From the NCBI RefSeq assembly GCF_047496725.1, contig NC_132981.1:4740001-4804000 (forward strand): a stretch of DNA of 64,000 nt. The letters are read 5' to 3'. How positions within the stretch are numbered: the stretch's first letter is position 1; every line of letters starts with the position of its first letter. A program made the translations under genes and the position numbers. This stretch comes from Anoplolepis gracilipes. Taxonomy: Eukaryota; Arthropoda; Insecta; Hymenoptera; Formicidae. Positions 25,901 to 37,780 of this stretch are shown here, one piece after another. The notes under the pieces were generated by a model. That model worked only from the letters and a program-made list of their open reading frames with translations, was not told the origin of the DNA and did not search any database.

Positions 25901-26443
25901 AACACGCCTGTCAGAGATATTTGTCAAAAAACTAGCAGCTCGAAACCCGCAAGAGGCAACGTTCCTCAACAACGTACATCTAAAACAACGCCGCAGCGGA
26001 GAGCACCACAGACATCTAGCACGAAGAACAGCGGCCAGAAGACCACATCTCTCATCATGCTCAGCGATAGCGACGACGAGATAGAAATGATCATCACCGA
26101 GAAAACTAGTACCCTAGAGAAAGAGGCTAGACTGAAACAAGCTTCGAGAAATGATAATGAATCTAGGCAGAAACCTGTAATCACTTCGGACATCACTGTC
26201 GCCTCGGCGAAGGGCGTTATTCCGCCGCAGATCATTCAGCGAATGAGCCAAGGTGGTATATCCATTACACCAGTAAAAACTACACCTCCGCCACCGACAA
26301 ACGCAAATACGCAATTAGTGGTAGTCGTGAACGAGACCGGAAGCCACTATGCTCTGGCACTACCTAATGGCAGCAAGCTCATACTTACTCCGGAGCAAGT
26401 GGCACAAATCAGAGCCTCGAATGGAGGAAAATTGATCTTGTAA
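19949..26443 (+). CDS. Nuclear protein with CECR2/RSF1-like DDT/WHIM N-terminus
   Basis: Probable chromatin-remodelling accessory factor. Exons: 19944-20065 (ATG 19949), 20161-20300, 20389-20518, 20662-20799, 20863-21039, 21491-22822, 23407 or 23422-23570, 23968-24350, 24445-24714, 25062-26443; phases agree, giving about 1405-1410 residues. The N-terminal 235 residues hold WEIPQIFHFLHLARESLNIP and LLIPRASKQLANIMTCLLSS, which resemble the start of CECR2 and the DDT domain. LSFRQRIWLLKTVCD and LGVDRYGTRYMYFP resemble WHIM motifs. The middle is a Ser/Asn/Asp/Glu-rich disordered region ending in a conserved-looking block (LQIDIAPQCEITLVENLTEL) and a basic helix. The C-terminal third is Q/N-rich with SDSDDEIEMI and ends in a hydrophobic block (GSHYALALPNGSKLILTPEQ). 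No bromodomain is visible, unlike CECR2. Two acceptors 15 bases apart (23407, 23422) are both in frame. Confidence 0.82.
22840..23313. mobile_element. MITE-like element with ~89-bp inverted repeats
   Basis: The first and last ~89 bases (22840-22928 and 23225-23313) are inverted copies of each other at roughly 90% identity; both ends read aaattacaaaaaataaggaa inward. A smaller internal hairpin (aatcgtccctaat / attagggacgatt) lies near 23106-23141. Its only ORF (22911-23102, 63 codons) shows no transposase signature. It fills most of the 22823-23406 intron of the DDT/WHIM gene. Confidence 0.75.
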
Positions 26444-27152
26444 AATTGATCGTGTAATAATATCATCCTGTTAAACTACATGTCTCCGCTTTCCTTTTTG
26501 ATTCATCATGTTTGAAGATATTAAGATGTGATATACTTGTGAATAACGTTTTTTAAGTATCATGTTTTTCAACTTGTGTACTGTCAGAGAATGTTATAAT
26601 TTGATGAAAGATATATTTATGCCTATTAGTAAATAATATGCTTAAAGTAAATCGCTAATAGAAGAGATATCCTTCGTTACGTGATGTACAATTTTAATAT
26701 TGTTTTTTAGTTTTTATTAATTCTTTCTCGCGCTGTGGGTACACACAATACATATATATATATGTATCCGGAAATTGGTATCCGACTTTAATACTGTCTT
26801 ACGGTGAATAGTTGACAAAAGAGAATGTTACATCTTTAGAGTAAGTCTCAAAGTTTTGCAAAAAGCACAGCAAATGAAATATTAATACCCGTATTTCATA
26901 GAAGAAATGGCTCTGTAGTAACAATTGATTTTTACATATAAACCATCATGCAAAAAATAAATTATAAAATACATGGAATTTGAAAAATTATCATCGGTTC
27001 TTATTTGCTTGTACATTTAATACCATAAATAATATTTAAATAATAGTTAAATAATTAATATCTTCAACTAAAGTAGTATTAATTAAATTTCAACCAAGAT
27101 ATCTCTGCGCGCACGGGCCTTTATTCCACACTTTATACGTATATATGCTCAA

Positions 27153-27187
<35 letters not shown>

Positions 27188-28106
27188 TACTATAATTTAT
27201 TTAAATTGGAGAAATACTATTTTCTTAAATATCATCCTAATAAATTTACATCTATTATCGTCATAATATAATATCAAATATTAAACACTCTTTCATTTAT
27301 TGATTACAGTTAACAATGTACAATAATGGGATAATATGTCTTAAATATAGTACTCTCTATATACTTATATAAGTTACAAACAAACGCTTTTTAATCATGT
27401 TACGAAAATAATTTGACTATTAGAAAAAAAAAGCGTGTTCAAACTAAACCACAAATAGGAACGTTAAAATGGCACGATTCCGATAATTTTGGCGACACAA
27501 CAATATTTTTAGCTATTTGTTTGCAGCAAAACATAATACAAAAATTTCTAGAACGCTCTTTATTTTACCCCGAGTTATTATATATAATACTTGACATTCA
27601 AGTTAAAAGACAAAATTGAACAAAAATTATTTTCTAAAAACTAATCGAATTATTTTCAAAATTTTCAGAAACTGATAAATTTAACTATAATAAACTTTTT
27701 TAAACAACACAACAAATCTTTGCTATATTAAATTGATAAATCTATTACAAATAGATAAAAAAGAAAGTTTTTTTTTTTCATTTCAATATTCAAAATATCC
27801 TTACAAAATATTCTTGTATTCGTATCATCAAAATTATCAGCATCTTCTCATTAAAATCATTTAACACAAAAATATATCAGAAATAAATGGTAACAAAAAT
27901 ATAAGCAATCAGCAAGCGGGGCCGGCCCGATTGATTGTACAAAAGTGGTACGCAATTCTCGTTAATTGAATTACAGGAACAAGCCATTATTTTTTTTTAT
28001 TGCATCCTGGATATATAAAGTAGCAAATGTTCTGTCGCAAACATTTTCAATTGCATTCATTGACATAAATTTACCATCGTCCTTGAAATGACATTGCCGC
28101 TCTCCT
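26444..28106. other. 3' UTR of DDT/WHIM gene, then AT-rich intergenic DNA
   Basis: AATAAA at 26956-26961 is a plausible poly(A) signal about 510 bases past the stop. A (TA)n tract lies at about 27155-27184. A short GC-rich patch (gcggggccggcccg) occurs near 27916. A reverse-strand AATAAA at 27996-28001 probably ends the minus-strand gene at 28107. No other gene seen. Confidence 0.6.
27996..28001 (-). terminator. Poly(A) signal of the secreted-protein gene
   Basis: TTTATT on the plus strand, AATAAA on the minus strand, about 106 bases after the TAG at 28107-28109. Confidence 0.5.
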
Positions 28107-31100
28107 CTATACTTGATTCTTTCGTGCGTACGGTAAATCCTTCTCGAAGGCCAAGAACTTGGACAGGTGTGTCCCGTTATAAGGCGTGTCGCTCCCCGGC
28201 GGATGAAGCCTCATCTAAAACAAAGGCTGTTCGTTAGATAATTACAACGATTTATTAGCGGAAATAATTGATTCAGATTGTAATTTACATTTTCCTTCAC
28301 GCTTGATGTAGGTGATCAATTATTTATCTACATCTGAAGGATTACGTACCACGTATATTTCTGACTTTCGATGTATTCCTCGACATTGTGACAGAAAAAA
28401 CGATGAAATAATATAAGGAACAATATCTATTTTGCAAATATTTTATTTATTTATATATGATATAGAGTATAGAGGTAACGATTAATAATTTTTTTTCGAA
28501 AATTATAAAAAAAATTGCACAACTTTGATCTCCTTTGTTAACTTGCGAGATTCTGATCACATATTTTTTTTCTTTTATACATTATTACCAATTATTAAGT
28601 GCGATCAATTCCTTTAGAGAATAATATTCATGACTAATCATTTTTTCTTAACAACATACGTTACAGAGTAAATGCCCTGGCAATAGGTATTTGATAATAG
28701 ATTTGCTAATATATGATTGACATATAATTAGATCCAGATATATGAAAACAACTATGCACTATATTTTCTGAAGCTTCATCAAAAAGGGTTAATCAGCAAT
28801 TACCCAGCTTAGCCATTGCAGTTAGTTTTATTAATTATGTTATAAAAATTAATTCTCCCTAAAAAAGGAAGCTTTAAAAACGTAGAGCATACTCAATCAT
28901 TCGTTATTTCTCGTACTTTATATCAAAGATAAATTTGTAACAAAATTTTGAATTGGAGTATTTTCGTATTTTTACAATACATTTCGCTCGTGTTAATTAT
29001 TCCTTTATTATCCACTTCTTCATCGTGAGTATTTCATGCGCCAATAATTTGGCTATTGGTATATCATTAGGAGCATATGTGTGTAATGTATAACAAATAT
29101 GAAATACGAATAATAATTACTATTATATATATAATATGAAGAAATGGATAATCGATATTTATGCAATAATCACGAGTTATCATGTTGTCGACATGCTAAT
29201 TGTAAGTATTATTTTATACTATAAATATTATTATTTATAAATGTTGAGAGCTCCTTTCTTTCGTCGATACAGCAGCCCCGAGCATTAGTATGGTGTAGCT
29301 TTGATTTTATTTGGGTTTTATGATTTGCGTGCGCGTGGATCGCGGCTGTGCAGCATCATTTCCGTTTTTTCTATTTCTCGACGTACTCGTTGTCAATGGC
29401 TTTCGTATCCCCATCTGGATTACTGAATCGCTTCTGTAACGAAAAAAAAAACCGACACCAATCCGTTACACGCGACAATGTTACCATAATGGCATGGGTC
29501 GAGCAAATTATTTTTTTCTTAATTAACAATAAGTTAATAATTAATCTTGATCCGCGTGCAAGCTTTTATAGCATCTTATTCTAGCCATATTAGCGATTAA
29601 CATTTTAATTAAAAGTCTAGGCATTTTGTAAACTTTTATCTGAGGAGAGCACTATCTTTTTTAACATATCTTGTATAAACTGATTAAAATATATTCTCTC
29701 TAAATTATTTCACTTTTTGATATATGTGTGGTAGTAGTTTCTTTATAAATCATATAAAGGGAGCATTTTTTTGTACAGCGATTTACGGGAAAGATAAATT
29801 TAACACTCACCATGATTCTGTACTTTTCCTTGCACGCGTACTCAGTTTCGTCCACGTCATTATAACAGTCGCTCTTGTAATCCTCCGGTATCGGGCGACC
29901 CTCGAATTGGCAAAGCCTAGAGAGCGGCCTCGCCTTGACCAGCATTTTCTCGAAGCCGATCGGCTTGTGTTGCGGACAGTAAAACACATCCGGAGTATTC
30001 TTGTCGAAGACGATACTCTTGCGCATTATATCTCCGCATTGTACCGCGACGAGAAGTGCCTGAAGACATAAAGTGATTATGAGTAAAAATAATTCTTTTT
30101 AAAATTTTAATGTCGCGTGTGATTAACGGGACATAAGTTTTTGATATATAATTTTGAAAATTATAAATTTAAAAAACATTGCGCATAGAATTAGAAATTA
30201 TATTCGCTGCCACTGATCTATATGTTTAACGCAAAATTACCGCAATGATTATTTTAATTTTATGTTAGCAAGATTTCGTGCTTATTTCAAGAATTAGCAA
30301 CCGTAATTTTGATTAATTAACTGCGCTTCCTATCTAACGCCATGAATCATTTCTGCACAGAAAATTCCCACGCTAATAATATGTGTGTGTATGCGGAGAA
30401 AATGATCGGGTTCCGAGAACAGGAAGCACATAAGAAAATGCATTCAGGAGTGTGCATGTGTCTCACAATGAAACGAATGAAAGTCCGACCACTTACCGCG
30501 AATATGACGAGGCTGCAGACGTAAATGTTCCCTGTAAAAAAAAAAAAAAACAAAGTAAAAAAGGTGAGACAACGCAGAAAATCAGTTACGCAACATGGTG
30601 CACCAATAAAAAAAGGAAAAGAAAAACTAGAGAAAGGATCCGGAATATTGTCCGGTAACGATCGGAGTTTGCGCAAGTAAAATACTTCGCGATTCTATCA
30701 TTAAAAAGTATATTGCGAGAATATAAGAAAAACATATAACATTGATTCCTGGAGATTCTAATTTTTATATTCATTAAATTATATTTCTTCTTTTATTTAT
30801 TTTTTTTTTTTTGATGCGTGATTGAAAAATTATTCAAATAGTTAAATAAGAATTTAAATGATAATGCGAATAATTAAATGATAATTTCTTAATTAATTAT
30901 ATTTAATAAGGCAGTTTGTCCTTACATCTTTTCGTAAAAAAACTCATTTACAATCACCTTCAGATGTCCGTAATTGAGATCTAGATTTAGATAATTTCTT
31001 TTCTATAGTCACATAATTGCGATTACGAGTCTCGATAAAAGCGACGTACATCTATTTTTTTTCCCTCCCAAGGCAATTAACATACGCAAGTTTCCACACT

Positions 31101-32440
31101 TTTCTATTCTAGGTCAGTGTTTACCGTCGCAAGCATATCTTTTCGCATCGCGCGTTTGTACGTGTATTTTTTTTCACGGCCAACGGCCAGAGTCAGCTCC
31201 GAAGCGTCACGAAAGGTTTCTCTTATTTCACGCTGACCCAAAATTAATCGAAGCGTCTCGGCTTTTTAACATTATCATGACTTCACGAGACTTTCCCCGT
31301 TATTTGCGCAATAGCATGTATATATGTAGCGTGTCCTGATCAGTTACAATCAACGTACTGGAATAAATTCACGTCACACATCGCTGTAAGAAATCTCTCT
31401 ACGGGTCAGGAAATACAGGCTTATTATTCTCTTATGTCAAAAAAAAGTTTGGCTTTTATTTATTAAGATAAGCATTTATTCGAAGAAGAAATATCATACC
31501 ACAGATGTCGATAAGTTGATGAAGATACACGATTGCATAATGTTGCAAATATACACTGCAAGATACATTCTACCGTGACATTTTCACCGCGAGAGATTTA
31601 TCCGTAGTATTTCACGCAGCATCCACAAATAAAGTAGATAATAATAGTTGTGTGATTTAAATTTAACGGTCAAGATATTTGTTTTACTTTTTCCCGCATA
31701 TTCAAATTATCCCAAACTTGACTTGAAATATTCTTGAAATATTCATCAGATTATTTTCGTTACGCTTAAAATGCCTTAGGTTTAACATATTTTTTTTATG
31801 TGGAATTTTGCTAATTCCATATACTTATTTAGCAAAATAATGGATAAACAGATAAATACATTAAAGATTCAAAGTCGAGAAATGGAAAGCAGCATCTAAA
31901 AACATTATTTTAATAGTGTATAAAACATAATTATATGTGTATAAAGTATTAAAAAAAAGATACGCCTTTATTTAATCTAAAGGCTTATGTTTTACATAAC
32001 TTAAATTTTTTTAACATTTTAATATCCAGCAGAGGAAATTGTCAACAGTCGCTCAAGATAATTTGAGATACTTGCAATAATATCGAAAATCTCTTAAAAA
32101 TATCCAAAAAATTTCTAATCACATATTTGAAAAATGAGAATGAATTTTTTCTTTGATATCTTTATGTGTTTTAGATGGTTTTTATCCGACCACGAATCGT
32201 TGTAAAATTGTTCGAGCGTGAGGAAACATGCTTAAATTTACATGATGATGACGCACACACACGAATATACGCGTGCTCGAGGATGGATCTAAGATCGTTC
32301 TTCGCGACAGGCGAGTAAAAAATTCCAGCGAGGCGCGCCACAATGTCCTGTTATCCGATATTCGATATCAGGTGGGAATTATGCGTAGGTATTGAAAAGA
32401 AGTCAGCCGGAGTCAGCCAGGTCTCATTCGACTTACCCAT
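28107..32440 (-). CDS. Small secreted protein, function unknown
   Basis: The 131-residue model has four coding exons: 32437-32440 (ATG plus one base), 30497-30531, 29811-30059, 28107-28214. All junctions are in phase with good donors (gtaagt, gtaagt, gtgagt). It starts MGNIYVCSLVIFAALLVAV, a clear signal peptide, with likely cleavage near VQC-GD. The mature part of about 110 residues has four cysteines (FYCPQHK, RLCQFEG, SDCYND, YACKEK), compatible with two disulphides, plus the motif KPIGFEKMLVKARPLSRLC. The basic C-terminus ends ARKNQV. I do not recognise the family; a secreted signalling, carrier or cuticle-associated role cannot be distinguished. It is not near any functionally related gene. 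The 5' UTR appears to lie in the CpG-rich patch at about 32441-32580. Confidence 0.8.
30532..32436 (-). other. Intron 1 of the secreted-protein gene
   Basis: 1.9-kb intron, AT-rich with a moderately GC-richer segment at about 31120-31380. It begins in minus-strand order with gtaagtcg and ends with a polypyrimidine run before the acceptor at 30532. No other gene or repeat seen. Confidence 0.6.
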
Positions 32441-32580
32441 GCTGTTCTCCAGCGGCGGACGTTCGTTCAACAGGTGTTGATCCTCACGACGCAGCGTCTT
32501 CTCGTCGACTGAACCGCGGCGTCCTCTCCGCTCGAGGACCGTTCTTCAGATAGCACGCTATGGTCCCACATCCGGGGCCT
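32441..32580 (-). promoter_or_regulatory. CpG-rich 5' UTR/promoter of the secreted-protein gene
   Basis: CpG-rich patch immediately upstream of the ATG at 32438-32440. Its composition contrasts with the AT-rich DNA on both sides, as at the other promoters in this window. No TATA box was identified. Confidence 0.5.
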
Positions 32581-33443
32581 TGTGCATAAAAGGAAAGGAG
32601 CCCTGGCGAAAAGAATTTAATAGTAAAATATCATTATAAAGAAATATTTGATTTATATTTTAATTAAATTTAGAATATATATATATATATAGATATATAT
32701 CTTTTACTATTGCAATATAATCAAATTCAAATAAGTTTAATATTTATTTTTATTATTAAACATATATTTATATTGACGTATAAAATGATGCTCAAATAAG
32801 TAGCCTGATCTTATAATTAATTTCAATATTTTCCTTAGTAAAAGTATCTAATTTAAATATATATATATAAGATATATATCACTTTGATTATTTTTTAAAT
32901 ATTTTGTAAAATAAAAATATGTGAATATAAATATATGTATAATTATACATATATCATTAAATTATTGCGCTTAGGGTCTTAAAATACCTTAATCCGTCGC
33001 TGATTATATAGAGTATCTCAAATGTAAGAGTCGTCGACGAGAAATGCGCGTTTCATAAGTAATCGACGATCTCTTTCCTTTTATAGATGTAGGCTAAATC
33101 GCCGTCATCTTCGCGAAACGAGTCGATGAAATAATTCAAGAGTTAAGTGAATGAAGGCGGTATATTTTACAGAAACTGATCTGCAAGTGTACTATACACA
33201 CGTAAAGGTTTTCTCGAATAAAATTATACGCATATAACATTAATACATAAATTCGAAAATCCAAATCCATATTCGACTACTTAATTAAACATACCGTATA
33301 GTAGTGTAACGTTTAGATGTCAATGAATTTTTGGTAAATCAAGGATAGGAAAATGGTAGGCGTTATGTGGGCAGGCAGCCTCGTCTTTCTTATTCAGCGG
33401 TAGCGTCATCGTTACTGTTAGCACTTTGAGAAAATATCAAAAG
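32581..33443. other. Intergenic DNA, no gene seen
   Basis: Lies between the divergent 5' end of the secreted-protein gene and the 3' end of Ku80. AT-rich with short (TA)n runs near 32675-32700 and 32855-32875. An alternative Ku80 terminal exon (stop at about 33391) is conceivable but out of phase. Confidence 0.5.
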
Positions 33444-36400
33444 TCAAAAATTACAGTTCTGAAAAAAAGTAATATACATTTTTTTTTACTAAATATCAAA
33501 TATATTACATATACATACACACGTATAGATATTTATTCTCATTAAAAAATATATTTCTAAAAAGTTTTTTACACTGCATAATTCAAAAAACAAAGTTGCA
33601 AGGTGAGTATCAAGATGATTCCTGCCAGCAGTTTTCTATATATCACCCTGTAATAATATTTATAATTTTGTAAAATTATAAATATAACCTTAAAATTATA
33701 ACGTTTTACTATATATGTATATATTTGAAAAATGCAGTTAAATAATATGAAAGTTTGTATATACTCACAATATCATCAAAATCAAAATTGCATGCATTAG
33801 AAGTCATATTCTTTGATTCATCATTATTGTCTTTTGTAATATCCTTTTCATCCGTTTTAACTGACTGCATCATGGATACATCACCGTTATCAGATTGCTC
33901 ATTATCTCTCTCTTTCGATTTTTTACGTCTAAAAAAATGTATATTCATTATATTAAATTTGCAATAAATTACAAGTTTTAATTTTGATTGATAATTACTC
34001 ACTTCCTACTATTAAGAGGCTGCTTCTTCTCTAAAGAAAACAAATTTTGTATCCTTTCTGCAACTGGTTTACATTTTTCTCTCACAAATTCGGGTTGTTC
34101 TAAAAGATTTTTTACATCATCAGCAATAGGTGGCAACGGTTTGTCCGGCTTAAGCGCGCGAGCTGATAGCATATCCCACATATGTTGCGCTCCGAGATCT
34201 GGCATATATCCCGGTAGATATTTTTCGCTAACATTAGTTGTCTCATCATCGACACTGTGAAAAATTCAATAGAATATTAATCGTATTACTTTATGATTTA
34301 TACTGAATATATATTTACTATATTTCACACTTACGCGTCGGGCAATTCTAAAGATGTTAACAAATCGTCAATAGCATCGTTTTGCTCCTTCGACAATTGC
34401 TTCATTACAAATTTCAAGGGTCTCTGCGCTATCGCACCATAATCTCGCTCGAAAGGCAAGCCAATCTCAATAAGACACTGACACAAACATACCATTATAC
34501 ATATATAACATAATATTAACATAATATTATTTGATAGGAGTAACAGTAAAAAGTAAGAAATAATAAAAAGACTCTCACCCAAGGTTCATTCGGTACATCA
34601 ACACTTGGAAATAATGCGACCATGTTAGCTTCAGTGTTTGCTCTATAGATCTTCTCCACTATAGCAACTACATTTTTGTCAACCATGGCTTGCACCAGAC
34701 TATAAAATGGCGCACTTACCGACTGTAAAGAATTTATTATTCATTTTTTTATTCCCAAATCAGTATGTCTTATAATAATTACTAGAAATAACTTTGCTAT
34801 TGTACCTCGTTGGCCGGTACGATAACGTACGTGCCATCCGACAGCCAGTATTCCATAGGAATGTTTTCTCTTGCAGTGAAACCATGTATTTTATAACATT
34901 TTTCGTTAGTTTTGGGAGTCATTGCCTGCTTAGCCTCGTCTACAATCGATATATTCCATCAATCGTTCAAATCTATTAGTAGGGCAATATACTACAAATT
35001 AAAGCGTAAGTTACCCGAAACCGGAATAGGCTTGCCACCGTACACATAACCACGGATAATATCCTCTTTTGTATGAACAGTTCTATTGTTATCCGTCCAC
35101 TGTGCGACGTTCTTAATTGGCACTTCCTGATCAGGCATATCGAGTGTACTTGTCTTACCTATCAGTATCATTTCTGGTAACTTTACTTCTGTCGGCATCT
35201 TGTAACATAAATAATACATTATATATTATATAAAATATAATGTTACATATATATTAATTATTTTACATAAAGTTAGTTTTACTTTGGAAATTCCTGCAAT
35301 TGGTATGTGAAAGTTCCCCAATTCCATCTGACAGTACCATGGCATAGGTTTAGTCGACGGCCGTTTATAAAAGCGTACATCTGACATAGCACTTTCAAAA
35401 GTGAAATATAGACCATTAATCTATAAAAAATATTATTTTACATATTCATACAAGATTGATTTATGTCATTCTTTGAAATTACCTTTCGCAAAACAGTCAT
35501 AAGTAATGCTTCACTAGCTGTTTGAGAATCTTCATCTATATTATTCAGTGCTCTTTCTCCGCTGCAATATATCATACAATATTTTTAACTTCTAATTATT
35601 AACTGATTAATAACTGTCGATCATATAAAGTCAAGGAAATTAATTCATTGAACATACATTGCTATGAGCGAAATTCCCTCTGAACTTAATGTCTTTGCAA
35701 TATCATCCATTTGGAATTGATTCACAACATCCTCTTCCTCATTGAAATCAGACAGCAACATTATTTTCCTTTCAGATTTGTCTCTGAAATAAAAAACATA
35801 ATAAATTTGATATGTTTAAAAAGAATCAAGACTTTTTGTTATATTATTATATTTACAGGCATTCATGATTGATATATTGAACTGCAGCATAAATTGCTTC
35901 CATCCAAGAACAATTCTGATTGGTGGTTTGTAATTTCTCGATGCTTTCTATTAAATCCCAATTTCCAACTTGCATACTACACAATTCTTGTATATTATCT
36001 AATTCTGTAATACTGTCAGCCTTCTTGTTATCTGATCCCATTAATATCACTCCTACTTCATCTTTTGGACGTAAAAATATCTGGACAGAATTATATTTTT
36101 ATAATTAAAAAAAATATAAGTACAATATAGAGAAATACAGATATAACTAATCGTATGATAAAGAACTGTACCTTCTTTTGAATAATGTGTTTAAGAATAA
36201 ACTTTCCTTTATCTAGCAACTGTGAATTGCTTTGAGTACCATGACGAACAATCCCGATGTTTAGAAGAAAAACTATACTTTCCTACATAACAAAAATACA
36301 AAGATTTAAATTTATTAGACAATAAAATATTTTCCAATATAAGTAAAATTTATTTAATATAAGTTAATAAACAAATATGTAACTTGTATTTAACCTGCCA

Positions 36401-36495
36401 AATAAGAAATCTTTAAATAAATATTAAGATACACACACATATATATATATATATATGTGTATATATACATATACCTTTAATTTTTTCGGTGGCAT
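33444..36495 (-). CDS. Ku80: Ku80 (XRCC5), DNA end-binding subunit
   Basis: Partner of Ku70 in the ring that binds broken DNA ends for non-homologous end joining and protects telomeres. The 576-residue model has 13 exons: 36475-36495, 36172-36282, 35857-36080, 35658-35783, 35483-35561, 35283-35420, 35015-35198, 34806-34939, 34579-34722, 34335-34477, 34003-34254, 33769-33928, 33444-33458; all phases agree. It has an N-terminal vWA-like domain (SIVFLLNIG, RPKDEVGVILMGSD), the Ku core (DIIRGYVYGGKPIPV, GLPFERDYGAIAQRPLKFV) and a C-terminal arm (RALKPDKPLPPIADDVKNLL, ERIQNLFSL) matching the Ku80 pattern better than Ku70. It then has a basic KRKKSK nuclear signal and an acidic tail ending NFDFDDI-NCNF. 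It is shorter than the vertebrate protein (about 730) because the long C-terminal helical domain is absent. The 15-nt last exon is the least certain part. Confidence 0.93.
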
Positions 36496-36800
36496 TTTTC
36501 TGTAAATGTTATTTTAAATCTATACACTTAATATTCGTAATAACAGCGAGAGAAAACTTTCCTCTGATAAAACAATTATATCATTTATCTCAACGAGAGA
36601 TTCCCGGGATTCGTAGACGTAGACATCGTAGAGACGTTTGAATGTTCGTTGACAGCGCCTCTGCATCCTGTAATGGAACTACGTAGCCACTTTTAGATGT
36701 TGGTAAAAACTTCAAGTTTGGTGTGTGTCCGTGCTATCTCCATTTGTAAATGAGAAATCCGGGAATTTACGCAAAATATATATATTAATATATAGTTTCG

Positions 36801-36812
36801 CCACTAGGTGGC
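36801..36812 (+). promoter_or_regulatory. CTCF-like core motif (left arm)
   Basis: CCACTAGGTGGC matches the 12-base core CCASYAGRKGGC of the CTCF consensus exactly; the following two bases match only in part. It lies about 80-90 bases upstream of the U6 start and is mirrored in the other arm. Function is inferred from the motif only. Confidence 0.35.
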
Positions 36813-36830
36813 AAATGTCACTTTCAGCTT

Positions 36831-36869
36831 CTCGCATGTACACTTGTACTTGGTGCTGAGTTTATAAGG
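36831..36869 (+). promoter_or_regulatory. U6 promoter: presumed PSE and TATA box (left)
   Basis: tttataagg at 36861-36869 is 23-31 bases upstream of the U6 start, as expected for a snRNA-type Pol III promoter. The block from about 36831 to 36855 occupies the usual proximal sequence element position and is identical in the second copy. Confidence 0.65.
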
Positions 36870-36891
36870 AGTTTCTTCTGTCCGTGTAATT

Positions 36892-36908
36892 GTACTTGCT
36901 TCGGCAGT

Positions 36909-36948
<40 letters not shown>

Positions 36949-36998
36949 GGCCCCTGCGCAAGGATGACACGCAAAATCGTGAAGCGTTCCACATTTTT
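36892..36998 (+). ncRNA. U6: U6 spliceosomal snRNA, copy 1
   Basis: Full-length U6 of about 107 nt transcribed by Pol III. It starts gtacttgcttcggcagtac and carries atactaaaattgg, the ACAGAGA box (gatacagagaag), the AGC-containing catalytic segment (gattagcatggcccctgcg) and the internal stem-loop up to ttccaca, followed by a T6 terminator. Base 25 is the canonical C. The TATA box and presumed PSE lie in the expected place. Likely functional. Confidence 0.97.
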
Positions 36999-37183
36999 TG
37001 CTCCCAGTTAGTTTAGATATATTTTTAATTTTTATCCCAAAAATAATAAAAAAATGAGAGAGAGAGGAAAACAATTCATTCGTTGCAAGTAACTTTTATA
37101 TTGTATTAAAGATAATTTATTTTATTGCATATGAATATATATACAGGATGTCCTGGTAAAGATAGGCAATCTCTCGTAGGCAT

Positions 37184-37185
<2 letters not shown>

Positions 37186-37227
<42 letters not shown>
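37186..37227. repeat. (GA)n microsatellite
   Basis: Uninterrupted GA run inside the spacer between the two U6 arms. Confidence 0.95.
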
Positions 37228-37228
<1 letters not shown>

Positions 37229-37498
37229 AGGTAAAAATAATCCCATAAGTTCCTATAAAATTTTTTTCTATAATGCATTTTTACCGAGATATTTGTCTTT
37301 AAAGTTTAAATTTGAGAATCATTTTTAAATACTTTTATATTACTTTAGAGAGCTTATTAATAATTTATAAGAATTTTTTTTATATTATTAAGTAAAAATC
37401 TCTAAAATAGTGTGATAGATTTTTTTATATCATCTCGGAGAGCCAGAATATTAGATCACCTGTAAGTCTTTTAACTTAAAAAAATTCTAAAACCTTAT

Positions 37499-37502
<4 letters not shown>

Positions 37503-37543
<41 letters not shown>
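37503..37543. repeat. (TA)n microsatellite
   Basis: Uninterrupted AT run next to the inner end of the right U6 arm. Confidence 0.95.
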
Positions 37544-37545
<2 letters not shown>

Positions 37546-37594
37546 ACTTTTTATTTTTTTTGGAATTAAAAAATATCTAAACTAGCTGGGAGCA

Positions 37595-37644
37595 AAAAAT
37601 GTGGAACGCTTCACGATTTTGCGTGTCATCCTTGCGCAGGGGCC

Positions 37645-37676
<32 letters not shown>

Positions 37677-37701
37677 ATATATGTACTGCCGAAGCAAGTA
37701 C
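37595..37701 (-). ncRNA. U6: U6 spliceosomal snRNA, copy 2
   Basis: Second full-length U6 on the minus strand, facing copy 1 tail to tail. It is identical to copy 1 apart from base 25, where U replaces C (plus-strand position 37677) just 5' of the taaaattgg segment. The ACAGAGA and AGC segments, internal stem-loop and T6 terminator are intact, and its upstream TATA/PSE block matches copy 1. Likely expressed, though it could be an early pseudogene. Confidence 0.93.
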
Positions 37702-37723
37702 AACTACACGGACAGAAGAAACT

Positions 37724-37765
37724 CCTTATAAACTCAGCACCAAGTACAAGTGTACATGCGAGAAA
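37724..37765 (-). promoter_or_regulatory. U6 promoter: presumed PSE and TATA box (right)
   Basis: Reverse complement of the left promoter block: ccttataaa near 37724-37732 on the plus strand, followed by the same candidate PSE sequence. Confidence 0.6.
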
Positions 37766-37780
37766 CTAAAAGTGACACTT

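Noticed and set aside
33391..33430. Alternative last Ku80 exon ending ANSNDDATAE
   Set aside because: Requires a phase-2 entry, while the preceding exon ends at phase 0; the 15-nt exon at 33444-33458 fits instead.
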